DNA from: Erysipelotrichaceae bacterium
Lineage (GTDB): Bacteria > Bacillota_I > Bacilli_A > Erysipelotrichales > Erysipelotrichaceae
NCBI GenBank assembly: GCA_017419165.1
Contig: JAFOLW010000012.1
Location: 1-38,085 of the forward strand
DNA: 38,085 bases
Direction of reading: 5' to 3'
This document shows positions 15,201 to 22,510 of the stretch, piece by piece. Every line of letters begins with the position of its first letter. Position 1 is the first letter of the stretch. The position numbers and the translations under genes are program-made. Under the pieces are notes generated by a model, which saw only the letters and a list, made by a program, of their open reading frames with translations, made no database searches and was not told the origin of the DNA.

Positions 15201-17810
15201 AAGAGCGGTCTGGTCAATGTAGACGGGAAATTCCAATACTGGAAAGCAAAAGCACCGGAAGGCTGGTCTGCCATGAGCAAAGCGGAAAGAGCAGAATTCC
15301 TGAAGACCTATCAGCCGACCGGTTTCGAACCGTGGGATCCGGCAACGGAAAACTGTGATCCGGCTCAATACGATGAAGCTACAGGTTCCGTAAAATGGGA
15401 TATGGGACATAATTTCGTTCCGGAGTCCGGTGCGACTTACAAAGTCACATTCCGCGTCTGGCCGAGTCAGGAAGCTTATGATATCCTTGCCAATCTTAAA
15501 AACGGAACAATCACTTATGACGAACTGGATGACAGTCAGAAGGCACAGATCGTAGATCACGGGAACGGCACTTACAGCTTAAAGACCAACGATAAAGATC
15601 CGAGCACGACATACAAGACCGCCAGAAAGACCGGCGATGGAGTCACGACGACGGGAGAAACGAAGACGCTGAGATTCAACAATGTCGATCCGATGGCACT
15701 GGTACCGGAGAAGATGACGGTCAGAAAAGATTGGGATTACGAGATCAATGACTCCCATGCGGCTGATGCGCTGAAGTTCCGGCTTCTGGTCGATGGCAAG
15801 TATTATCAGAACGACGGTACATTCAAAGAATCGACTGAGAATGCGAAGGTTTTGGATATCAGCGATAAAGAGAGAACAGTCAGCGGGGAAATCATCCCTG
15901 CCTGGTCCAATTCGGTCAATATCGCACCGGGTATCGTGAAATTCGTTGATGGCAAAGCCGAAGTATATGAGACAGGCCATCATTATCAGCTGGAAGAATT
16001 CGACATCACGCTGAACGGAGAAGATGCTTCGCAGTTTGCAGGCAGCTATGAATTCACTACGCAGACCGTAAGACCGATGGTCCTGACGGATGAAATAAAC
16101 AATTATCACGCCAAGCTCATTTATCTGATCCTGGCCGATGAGAACAATCCGGTACCGGAAGGAGCTCAGCAGTATACGATCGGAGAAAACACATATTTCG
16201 TTGCGGATGCAAACAACTCCGTAATGGTCGGTACGAACCACAGAAAAGCAGAGCTCGACATCACCAAACTGATCATCAACCTTTCTGAAAAGCCGGTTGA
16301 GGAGCTGATCAATGAAACCTTCACTTACAGGATTACCTTGAACGTTCCTGCCGATGCAGATCTGTCTTTGATTACCGGTTATGAATATGTCCAAAGAGCG
16401 GATCCGAATACCACACTGCACGGCTATCAGGAAGGTGACCATCCTTTGCCCGGCGATGAAGAAAGGTTCCGCGGACATATCTTCAGATGGGCCACGTTCA
16501 AATACGGAGCACAGCAAATCGGCGATGCATTTACGGATTTGGAAGAAGGAAGAAAAACTCTGACGATCGATGCGACGCTTCTTTACAATGAAGTCCTGCG
16601 TCTGACCAATCTGCCGACCGGAACGGTCTATACCATCGAGGAAGTCTATGCGAATCTGAAAAGAGCGAATCTGACAAGCGATGCGGAAGCCGTTCCGGAT
16701 CTCAGTGTCGAAAGCAACCTTGCTGAACAGGGATACACGGTGAGTAAGATCCTGACTTCCGCGACAGTAAAGACCGTCGATCTGGAACACAACAAGATCA
16801 CTGGTACGATCGATGAACCGGACAAACGTTATTACAATCAGTTCACCAATACTTTAGGCAATGTGATCGATGTCGAATTGAAAGGCACGAAACACCTTGA
16901 CGGATATGCGTGGAGCGGCGAAAGCTACTATTTCAATCTGTCAGGGGGAGAAGGGACACCGTTGCCTGTTATCGGTGCCTATGGCAGAGTGAGGTTCTTC
17001 CTTAAAGAATCAAGCGGCAACGCCGATAAGACTTATTCTTTCGGAAAGATCCGTTTTGATAAAGCCGGAGAGTACGTTTATACCATCAGTGAGGATAATG
17101 CCGGTACGACGCAGACGGTCAACGGCAGAGAAGTCTTGTTTGGTGACCCGGAAACAGTCACGATCAAGATCGTTGCTGATGAAAATGACAACGGCAAACT
17201 CAAGGTCGCTTCCGTTACAGGAAGTGACAACATGGTCTGGAATGTAGATGCATTAACAGCGACGGTGACCATCACCAATACGTCAGTCACGAAAGAGACC
17301 GATGTGAAACTTAAAAAGGTCGATCAAACCGGTGCTTTGCTCAGCGGTTCCGAATTCGCCTTATATAAGTTTGTCAATAATGCCTGGACTCCTGTGGAAG
17401 GGTTCACGCAAATAACTCCGGGAAGCACGGAGGCCAACAATCCATTCGATCTCGGTATGCTGGAGACGGGACGTTACAAGCTCACCGAGACGAAAGCGCC
17501 GGACGGTTATATCATCCGGATCAGGGATACCTACTTCGAGATCAGGAATGAAGAACAGAGCGTCACTGCTGTTCTCACAGATGCAGACGGTGCGCCGATC
17601 ACTTCGGAAGATCCCGCAAAGATCTCCCGGGAAGGATTGGGAGAATCCGCTTACTATCTGATCACCGTCAAGAATATCGCAGGTACACCGCTTCCGATGA
17701 CCGGCGGTATCGGCACACAGATCTTCCGCGTCGGCGGTGCAGTGCTGATCGGTGTGGCTGCGATGTTGAGAAAAAGATCGGATAACAGATCATTCCATAA
17801 AGGTACATAG
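12240..17810 (+). CDS. LPXTG-anchored giant adhesin with VWA, FctA-like and SpaA-like domains
   Basis: A 1856-residue surface protein. Residues 1-35 form a signal peptide (MNKKQIQ start, hydrophobic core VCIVLIAALIFLNTYLSMIL). An acidic spacer follows, then two related modules (about 110-245 and 255-390) that both contain an F-x-x-G-x-E/FEPEYP-like strand and end in SGSFSTYVVV or QSSFSVTGTV. A von Willebrand A domain occupies about 708-960; its MIDAS is intact: DTSTS at 714-718, a later TSSGTNWEAALD threonine and the aspartate in FVTDGNPS. An FctA/Spy0128-like pilin domain lies at about 1540-1683 and a SpaA/Cna-B-type domain at about 1685-1790; both types commonly form Lys-Asn isopeptide bonds. 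The sorting signal LPMTG is at 1818-1822, followed by a membrane span and RKRSDNR. A GGGGAG site favours the ATG at 12240 over 12222. No sortase gene lies nearby, so a housekeeping sortase is expected. Confidence 0.92.
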   Translation: MNKKQIQTVLQKVCIVLIAALIFLNTYLSMILPTNTLDSDTAAEEPGIGLIEEDNTEKEVTDNNTEAQEEDIIVQDGYDPFAVEEQREAQLNKAAVPVPAEEEVQEIGTEEQAPMYFYDDSTDVIVSVEAPFGAFEEGTEMFVMPVYEEDVIDAVNEALDAGNIADEILAVDISFRYGGEETEPKLPIKVSLSAKIIEEAEDLQIVHIDDRGEASVVERVPEEGGSDEVIFESGSFSTYVVVKTKTVINYVTDNGESYTVTVTFDENEKLYGNESLSVEEIPVGSDEYMSYYAKSAAAMGLTEDEEITQARFFDIKALRDGQVFEPEYPAEVNIVYEDPMKIEDGEFLSIVHFASEGTEVIDTYEIDDTNSELTYKQSSFSVTGTVVAANNIQDGEQYIVYASRDNAYYAISHYSEGRDGDLVYGVEIDGSSQTGATVGSDDYGSSIVWTVHKVTVSGNTYYTLSYEEGGKTYYLRSFGGLMVGADSDFDDNDYKNASRYQWRYSNRRLRNRNNENNENRYLRYSASNNGFKERDNGSSDFYFAKVNSVTPDIANNPEIHFVDEDGNELELVNGRDWESDGNTTPAFLIYDIDGYDYVKTALNGVSGTEIRPILRKSAGKWQYTTSVEQSTSISWSGLSDTDKIYVVYKESTEPKNGGTPKVKESSSTEDPVDPVIHKESVSNRDGTNTIGLSITADTSPLEVEKLADVIVIFDTSTSMRRKMGTSTTTYNNDSTPASQCDPETRIYIAAHQVNVLAEMLIGDETNFKDSAGNKLIRMSLISFNRDAKIEQTFTDNASDFQGKVNALTTSSGTNWEAALDLANHMEVDPERATFVIFVTDGNPSYRLSRGNLLTLDGYPATVSDPNLDVNRANQYYFYRALNYFGALDETDVRNYNTAVTEAKSIVDHKKNLYTIGIGNAAGVSRLQSLTINAYNNESIGKDRTKTAETDEELVNAFSDIAASIVALLGWGDINMSDGITSLTNTVEKSGLVNVDGKFQYWKAKAPEGWSAMSKAERAEFLKTYQPTGFEPWDPATENCDPAQYDEATGSVKWDMGHNFVPESGATYKVTFRVWPSQEAYDILANLKNGTITYDELDDSQKAQIVDHGNGTYSLKTNDKDPSTTYKTARKTGDGVTTTGETKTLRFNNVDPMALVPEKMTVRKDWDYEINDSHAADALKFRLLVDGKYYQNDGTFKESTENAKVLDISDKERTVSGEIIPAWSNSVNIAPGIVKFVDGKAEVYETGHHYQLEEFDITLNGEDASQFAGSYEFTTQTVRPMVLTDEINNYHAKLIYLILADENNPVPEGAQQYTIGENTYFVADANNSVMVGTNHRKAELDITKLIINLSEKPVEELINETFTYRITLNVPADADLSLITGYEYVQRADPNTTLHGYQEGDHPLPGDEERFRGHIFRWATFKYGAQQIGDAFTDLEEGRKTLTIDATLLYNEVLRLTNLPTGTVYTIEEVYANLKRANLTSDAEAVPDLSVESNLAEQGYTVSKILTSATVKTVDLEHNKITGTIDEPDKRYYNQFTNTLGNVIDVELKGTKHLDGYAWSGESYYFNLSGGEGTPLPVIGAYGRVRFFLKESSGNADKTYSFGKIRFDKAGEYVYTISEDNAGTTQTVNGREVLFGDPETVTIKIVADENDNGKLKVASVTGSDNMVWNVDALTATVTITNTSVTKETDVKLKKVDQTGALLSGSEFALYKFVNNAWTPVEGFTQITPGSTEANNPFDLGMLETGRYKLTETKAPDGYIIRIRDTYFEIRNEEQSVTAVLTDADGAPITSEDPAKISREGLGESAYYLITVKNIAGTPLPMTGGIGTQIFRVGGAVLIGVAAMLRKRSDNRSFHKGT

Positions 17811-17831
17811 GATGTCTTATGTACTTTTTTT
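17803..17831 (+). terminator. Intrinsic terminator of the adhesin gene
   Basis: GTACATA (17803-17809) pairs with TATGTAC (17818-17824), followed by seven T. The adhesin stop codon is inside the 5' arm. Confidence 0.85.
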
Positions 17832-17862
17832 CGCTTAAAGGCCTTTGCGAAAGAATTCTTAT

Positions 17863-17868
17863 TATAAT
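17863..17868 (+). promoter_or_regulatory. -10 box of the kinase operon
   Basis: A perfect TATAAT lies 20 bases before the histidine kinase start codon. No good -35 is visible at 16-18 bases upstream. Transcription would begin about 8 bases before the ATG, leaving room for only a weak ACGGAA site, so the mRNA may be almost leaderless. Confidence 0.55.
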
Positions 17869-17882
17869 AAAAGTAACGGAAC

Positions 17883-19190
17883 ATGACAGGCATACAGTAC
17901 ATGCTGAATATCGCGATCGACTGCTTCGGAGCCGCGATCAGTGTCGTAGGGCTTCTGGCATCCATCATCGCGTCGAGGATCAATCAGCTGGTGAAGAGGT
18001 ATTTCATCATCCTTTTTGCCGTACATCTGGTCTACATCCTTTCCAATCTGACGGCTCTGCTGTTCCGGGGCGTGCCGGGGTCATTTTCCCGAAGCGTCGT
18101 CTACATCTCCAACTTCGGGGAATTCTTCTGTTCGGCGATGCTGGCGTACTGGGTGTCCCACTACATGGTGGACATCACTTTGAAAGATGAAGTGTCGATC
18201 AGAAGATACAAGAACGTCTTCAACATCCTCATGACCATCCATACGGTCATCCTGCTGATATCTCAGTTTACCGGTCTCTATTACACGATCGATGAATTCA
18301 ATGTCTACCACCGCAACACGATGTTTCCGCTGTCCTTTTTGTGGGCGGGGATCATGCTGCTGATGGACATGAAGGTGATCTTGGACAATACCGGTTCGCT
18401 GTCCAAGAAACAGATCGTCGGTTTCTGGGCCTATCTGATCTCGCCGTTCATCGGCATCATCATTCAGGCTTTCGTCTACGGCGTGGATTTTCTGGTGGCT
18501 TCGACGGTCCTGGCGGGCATGTTCATGTTCATGATGATGGCGTTCGACCAGACGGAGCGCAATATCAAGGCGATCGTCGAGAACGAGACCATCAAGGCAT
18601 CTTTATTGCTGGGACAGATCTCGCCGCATTTCATATTCAATTCTCTGATGTCGATACAGGACCTGTGTTATACCGATCCGCAGATGGCGGCCGACAGTAT
18701 CGGCGATTTTGCCGTCTATCTGCGTCACAATATGGAGGATCTGACCGCCAACGAGATGATTCCGTTTGAAAAGGAGCTGGGTTTCATCAGGGAATATGTC
18801 CGTCTGGAGAAACTCGATCCCGACCGGGATTTCGATATGGAATATGACCTGGAGATCAAGGAGTTCCTGATCCCGACGCTGACGCTGCAGCCGGTGGTGG
18901 AGAATGCGATCAACTACGGCGCCCTCACCTGCAAGAAGGAGAAGGGCAAGGTCGTTTTGAGCACCCGGCGGATGAACGATCAGATCGTGATCCGGGTCTG
19001 GAACAATTTTGAAGGCAAACGGTCGGTAACGGAAGGTCAGAAGAAGCACCGCAGTATTGCCACGGAAAATATCAAGTCGAGGCTCAAGTACTACTGTCAG
19101 GGGACCTATGAGATCGACATCCGTGAGGAGGATGCGGAGGCAAGGATCATCCTGCCGATGAATGAAGTGATGGGAGGGCAATCCGTATGA
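17883..19190 (+). CDS. LytS/His-kinase-type sensor histidine kinase
   Basis: A 435-residue sensor. The N-terminal 225 residues are membrane embedded with about six to seven spans and no extracellular domain of note. The kinase domain belongs to the His_kinase (LytS/AgrC-neighbour) class: LLGQISPHFIFNSLMSIQ carries the phospho-acceptor His249, and the ATPase N box is TLTLQPVVENAINYGAL. A GHKL tail with NIKSRLKYYCQGTYEI follows; the glycine-rich lid is short, as is usual in this class. The gene overlaps the response regulator by four bases (ATGA). The ligand is unknown. It lies directly downstream of the adhesin terminator, so adhesin control is possible but not shown. Confidence 0.9.
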   Translation: MTGIQYMLNIAIDCFGAAISVVGLLASIIASRINQLVKRYFIILFAVHLVYILSNLTALLFRGVPGSFSRSVVYISNFGEFFCSAMLAYWVSHYMVDITLKDEVSIRRYKNVFNILMTIHTVILLISQFTGLYYTIDEFNVYHRNTMFPLSFLWAGIMLLMDMKVILDNTGSLSKKQIVGFWAYLISPFIGIIIQAFVYGVDFLVASTVLAGMFMFMMMAFDQTERNIKAIVENETIKASLLLGQISPHFIFNSLMSIQDLCYTDPQMAADSIGDFAVYLRHNMEDLTANEMIPFEKELGFIREYVRLEKLDPDRDFDMEYDLEIKEFLIPTLTLQPVVENAINYGALTCKKEKGKVVLSTRRMNDQIVIRVWNNFEGKRSVTEGQKKHRSIATENIKSRLKYYCQGTYEIDIREEDAEARIILPMNEVMGGQSV

Positions 19191-19978
19191 GAACGATCAC
19201 CGTCGACGACCGCAGATCCGTCGTCAATATGATGCTGAGGATCCTGGATAAGATCGATCCGGAGGGCGAACACATCGGGACGACCGATCCGGAGAAGGCA
19301 CTGAAGGTCCTGAAGGAAAAGGATGTGACGGCCGCTTTCGTCGATGTGGAGATGCCCAAGATCAACGGCATCGTCCTGGCAAAGATGATGCAGGAGATCA
19401 AGGCGGAGATCAACATCATTTTCATCACGGGCTATGAGGAATATATGCCCGAGGCTTTCGAGCTCTATGCCAGCGGTTATCTGATGAAGCCGGTGGATGA
19501 GGATGATGTGCGCAAGTCGCTGGAGCACCTGCGTTACAAGAATGATAAAATTAAGACATCTGCACTGCGTGTGCAGTGTTTCGGCAATTTCGAAGTCTTC
19601 GTTGGCAACACGCCGATGTTGTTCCACCGGTCCAAGTCCAAGGAACTGTTCGCTTATCTGATCGACCGCAAAGGCGCGGCCTGCACCAACGATATGATCA
19701 TCGGCAATCTCTGGGCGGACAAGCCGCTGACGGAGTCGCTCAAGTCTTTGCAGAGGACGGTGACTTCCGAGATGATCAAGGACTTTGAACAGATCTCAGT
19801 GGAAGGCCTTTTCATCAAATCGAAGAACGGCATCGCCGTGAATACCGAGATGGTGGACTGTGATTATTACAGGTATCTGGACGGGGATGAAAAAGCGGTC
19901 CGCCAGTTCAAAGGGGAGTATATGACCCAGTATGAATTTGCGGAAGAGACGAGAAACAATCTGCTGAAGAATTATTGA
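19187..19978 (+). CDS. Response regulator with a SARP-like winged-helix output domain
   Basis: A 263-residue cytosolic regulator. The receiver domain (1-120) has the acidic pair Asp7-Asp8, the phospho-acceptor Asp53 in AAFVDVEMPKINGI, the switch threonine in IFITGYEE and the lysine in GYLMKPVDEDD. The output domain (about 128-263) opens LRVQCFGNFEVFVGNTPMLFHRSKSKELFAYLIDRKG, the hallmark of the OmpR/SARP-type winged helix of regulators described as CheY-SARP, but lacks the long TPR-like BTAD tail. LytS-type kinases normally pair with LytTR regulators, so this partner is a little unusual. The gene overlaps the kinase gene by four bases and is followed 10 bases later by the STAS-HAD gene. Confidence 0.88.
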   Translation: MRTITVDDRRSVVNMMLRILDKIDPEGEHIGTTDPEKALKVLKEKDVTAAFVDVEMPKINGIVLAKMMQEIKAEINIIFITGYEEYMPEAFELYASGYLMKPVDEDDVRKSLEHLRYKNDKIKTSALRVQCFGNFEVFVGNTPMLFHRSKSKELFAYLIDRKGAACTNDMIIGNLWADKPLTESLKSLQRTVTSEMIKDFEQISVEGLFIKSKNGIAVNTEMVDCDYYRYLDGDEKAVRQFKGEYMTQYEFAEETRNNLLKNY

Positions 19979-19988
19979 GGATGAGACT

Positions 19989-21086
19989 ATGAAGATCGAA
20001 AGACTCGAATATGATGATATCCTGATCCTGTGCCCTTTCGGGCGGATCGATGCCCTGACCTCGGCGGAATTCGAAAAAGCGCTGCTGGAAGCGATCGATG
20101 AAGATCCCAATCTGATCATCGATCTGCAGGAGACCGAATACATCTCCTCTTCCGGACTGCGGGCTTTTCTTGCGGCCAAAAAGAAGATCGGCGACCGTGG
20201 CGCATTCTCGATCATCAATGTGAACGATGACGTGCTCGAAGTCTTTGACATGACCGGTTTCACCGACATGTTCCACATCGAACGTACGGACGATGCGAAG
20301 AAAGACATCAAAGTCATCTTTTTCGATATCGACGGGACGCTGCTTTCCCACAAGACCGGCAAGGTACCGGAAAGTGCGATCGATGCGATCGGCAAGGTAC
20401 AAAAAAAGGGCATCAAGATCGCCGTCGCGACGGGAAGAGACATCGTCGAGATGAAGAAACTGCCGCTCGACGGCATCCATTTCAACGGCTATCTGACGCT
20501 CAACGGCAATATCTGCCTCGATGAGGATGAGAAGATGTTTGCGGGCAATGCGATCGATCCGGGTGAGGTGGAGGTCCTGGTCTCCATCTTCAAGGCCGGC
20601 AGGATCCCGTTCGTGCTGATCGGCGAAGAGAAGCGCTACATAAACTATGTGGACGACGTCGTCATCCGCACACAGGAAGCCACCCACGGGACCATCCCGG
20701 ATATCGGGGAATACCAGGGTGAAAAGATCTACCAGTGTATCGCTTTCGCCGACAAGACGACCAGAGAGAAACTGGAAAAACTGCTGGATCACTGTCACAT
20801 CACTTCCTGGAACGATACCGGTATCGATATCATCGCCAAGACCGGCGGCAAGGCGGCCGGCATCCAGAAGTTTCTGGATAAGGAAGGCATCCTGAGGAGT
20901 CAGACCATGGCCTTCGGTGACGGAGAGAACGACCGCACGATGCTGAAGTATGCCGGGACCGGCATCGCGTTGGGTAACGGATCGCCGTTATTGAAAAAGG
21001 ATGCCGACTACATCACCGACGACATCGATGAAGACGGTGTCCGCAACGCTCTGATCCATTTCGGGCTTCTGGGAGAGAACGAATGA
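19989..21086 (+). CDS. STAS domain fused to a Cof-type HAD phosphatase
   Basis: A 365-residue fusion. Residues 1-100 form a STAS domain with the phosphorylatable-serine motif EYISSSGLRAF (Ser54 by alignment to SpoIIAA) and the closing DMTGFTDMFHIE. Residues about 107-362 form a Cof-type HAD hydrolase with all catalytic motifs intact: FFDIDGTLL (nucleophile Asp113, acid/base Asp115), VATGRD, the lysine in GGKAAGIQKFL and GDGENDRTML. The C2-type cap lies between. STAS domains are normally dephosphorylated by PP2C enzymes; a HAD in cis suggests a self-contained switch, or a metabolite-phosphate sensor reporting to a partner-switch kinase. This is inference. GAGGATGA precedes the ATG. The stop overlaps the start of ruvX (ATGA). 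Confidence 0.9.
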   Translation: MKIERLEYDDILILCPFGRIDALTSAEFEKALLEAIDEDPNLIIDLQETEYISSSGLRAFLAAKKKIGDRGAFSIINVNDDVLEVFDMTGFTDMFHIERTDDAKKDIKVIFFDIDGTLLSHKTGKVPESAIDAIGKVQKKGIKIAVATGRDIVEMKKLPLDGIHFNGYLTLNGNICLDEDEKMFAGNAIDPGEVEVLVSIFKAGRIPFVLIGEEKRYINYVDDVVIRTQEATHGTIPDIGEYQGEKIYQCIAFADKTTREKLEKLLDHCHITSWNDTGIDIIAKTGGKAAGIQKFLDKEGILRSQTMAFGDGENDRTMLKYAGTGIALGNGSPLLKKDADYITDDIDEDGVRNALIHFGLLGENE

Positions 21087-21508
21087 AATATATCGGACTC
21101 GACCTGGGTTCGGTGACCTGCGGTATCTCCAAGTCGGACACCGGAAGACTGGCGCAGCCGGTCAAGACGCTGCGTTTTCATCCGGACGACTACGATGAGG
21201 CGATCGACAAGATCCTGGAATACATCAAAGAAGAACAGCCGGATCTTATCGTCATGGGTTATCCTTTGTTGTTGAACGACGACGAAGGTCCTAAGGCAAA
21301 ACTGTGCCGGGAAGTCGGGGAGATCATCGAACAGGAATCCGGCATCAGGGTCGTTCTGCAGGATGAGCGCAATACGACCAAGGATTCACAGGACTTTCTG
21401 ATCATGGCCAACGTCTCCCGGAAAAAACGCAAGAAGGTCATCGACCAGCAGGCGGCGGTGAGGATCCTGCAGTATTATCTCGATAAGAATGAAAAAAACG
21501 CTCTCTAG
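21083..21508 (+). CDS. ruvX: Holliday junction resolvase-like RuvX (YqgF family)
   Basis: A 141-residue RNase H-like protein, the usual family length (about 138-150). The family motifs are present: IGLDLGSVTCGIS with Asp7, IVMGYPLLLNDDEGPKAKLC, LQDERNTT and the closing DQQAAVRILQYYL. Two positions differ from the usual form: DERNTT in place of DERLTT and Val-Thr-Cys after the glycine-serine in place of Arg-x-Gly. RuvX is implicated in 16S pre-rRNA 5'-end processing and in resolvase activity. It is translationally coupled to the STAS-HAD gene and ends the signalling operon. The stop codon is in the terminator loop and overlaps the convergent gene's stop. Confidence 0.88.
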   Translation: MKYIGLDLGSVTCGISKSDTGRLAQPVKTLRFHPDDYDEAIDKILEYIKEEQPDLIVMGYPLLLNDDEGPKAKLCREVGEIIEQESGIRVVLQDERNTTKDSQDFLIMANVSRKKRKKVIDQQAAVRILQYYLDKNEKNAL

Positions 21509-21517
21509 GAGCGTTTT
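21495..21517. terminator. Bidirectional terminator between ruvX and the nucleoside hydrolase gene
   Basis: AAAACGCTC (21495-21503) pairs with GAGCGTTTT (21509-21517) around the loop TCTAG. A-runs and T-runs flank both arms. Both convergent stop codons (TAG at 21506-21508 on +, TAG at 21505-21507 on -) are in the loop. Confidence 0.88.
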
Positions 21518-22446
21518 ATCAATTCACTGACCGATGAGATGTAATCATCGCTAAAACGTTTGGCATCGACGTCCAAAGCCACTCTGTGACGTTTTTCTTT
21601 CAGATTGAGTTCTTCGAAACTGCCGATGGTCCTCCCGTTTTCTTCGACTGTGAGGTTGCAGGGAAACCAGTTGGTGATGATCGAAGGATCCTTGGAGGCA
21701 TAGGCCGCCAGAGGATCGTGCATGGCGCCGCCGGTCTCTTCCCCGCCGAGCTCATGGACATAGTAGAAGCGGGCGATCTCATACAGGGATCTTCCGGCAA
21801 AGCCGAGGTCTTTCCAGGAGCGGATATCGGAGACTTTGAACAGGGTCTTCAATGTGGCATCCAGAGGGATGACCGACAGATGCAAGGGCGAAGCGAAGAC
21901 CTCTTTGGCAGCCGAAGGGTCGGAGCAGATGTTGGCTTCCGCATAGACCGACTTGTTTCCTTTGACCGTGAGGGCACCGCCCATGATGGTGATGTCGCCG
22001 CAGAGTTTCATGGCTTCGAGGTCTTTGCGGATGCAGTCGGCCAGATCCGTCAGAGGTCCGACGAAGACCAGATGCAGGTCTTCCTTATATCTTTTTGCGC
22101 TGTCGATGATGAAGTCGACGGCGTTTTCTTTGTTCGGCTGTTTTTTCGGCGATCCCAGATCGACGTTGCCGATGCCGTTTTCACCGTGGATCAGCGGAGA
22201 CTTGTTCCCTCGGACATAAGAGGTCTTGTCATAGGCGTGTTCCGCACCTTTGTAAACACCGACATCCTCCCGATGGAAGAGCTCCAGGATGCTGAGGGAA
22301 TTTCTTGCGGCGGAATGCAGGTCGATATTGCCGTAGGTGGCCGTGATGCCCAGAACTTCGATCTGCGGATCCGCCAGGATATAAGCGATCGCCAGGGCGT
22401 CGTCGACACCGGTATCGCAGTCGATGATCATTTTTGTCTTTGTCAT
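21505..22446 (-). CDS. Inosine-uridine preferring nucleoside hydrolase family protein
   Basis: A 313-residue cytosolic enzyme that hydrolyses ribonucleosides to base and ribose. The calcium-binding signature DCDTGVDDALAIAY is at residues 9-22. VFVGPLTDLADCIRK, ITIMGGALTVKGN and EANICSDPSAAKEVF are the family blocks, and MHDPLAAYASKDPS holds the late His-Asp pair. Length fits. The start has GGAGG 6 bases before the ATG and a TATACT box (rc of 22473-22478) about 27 bases upstream. It may work with the adenosine deaminase upstream on the same strand, although a terminator (22495-22510) separates them. Confidence 0.92.
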   Translation of the reverse strand: MTKTKMIIDCDTGVDDALAIAYILADPQIEVLGITATYGNIDLHSAARNSLSILELFHREDVGVYKGAEHAYDKTSYVRGNKSPLIHGENGIGNVDLGSPKKQPNKENAVDFIIDSAKRYKEDLHLVFVGPLTDLADCIRKDLEAMKLCGDITIMGGALTVKGNKSVYAEANICSDPSAAKEVFASPLHLSVIPLDATLKTLFKVSDIRSWKDLGFAGRSLYEIARFYYVHELGGEETGGAMHDPLAAYASKDPSIITNWFPCNLTVEENGRTIGSFEELNLKEKRHRVALDVDAKRFSDDYISSVSELIKRS

Positions 22447-22472
22447 GGCTTGCCTCCGATCTTGTTTTTTTC

Positions 22473-22478
22473 AGTATA
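22473..22478 (-). promoter_or_regulatory. -10 box of the nucleoside hydrolase gene
   Basis: Reading the - strand, TATACT lies about 26 bases before the ATG. No convincing -35 is seen. Confidence 0.45.
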
Positions 22479-22494
22479 CTACAGAAAAAGAAAT

Positions 22495-22510
22495 GACCGG
22501 TTGCCCGGTC
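22495..22510 (-). terminator. Intrinsic terminator of the adenosine deaminase operon
   Basis: On the - strand GACCGG and CCGGTC enclose a GCAA loop, followed by ATTTCTTTTTC. The stop codon of the unknown gene overlaps the 5' arm. Confidence 0.65.

Noticed and set aside
15579-16790. A 403-codon open frame on the - strand within the adhesin gene
   Set aside because: It is a shadow of the adhesin coding frame, with no ribosome binding site and an unnatural composition; the + frame has clear VWA, FctA and sorting-signal features.
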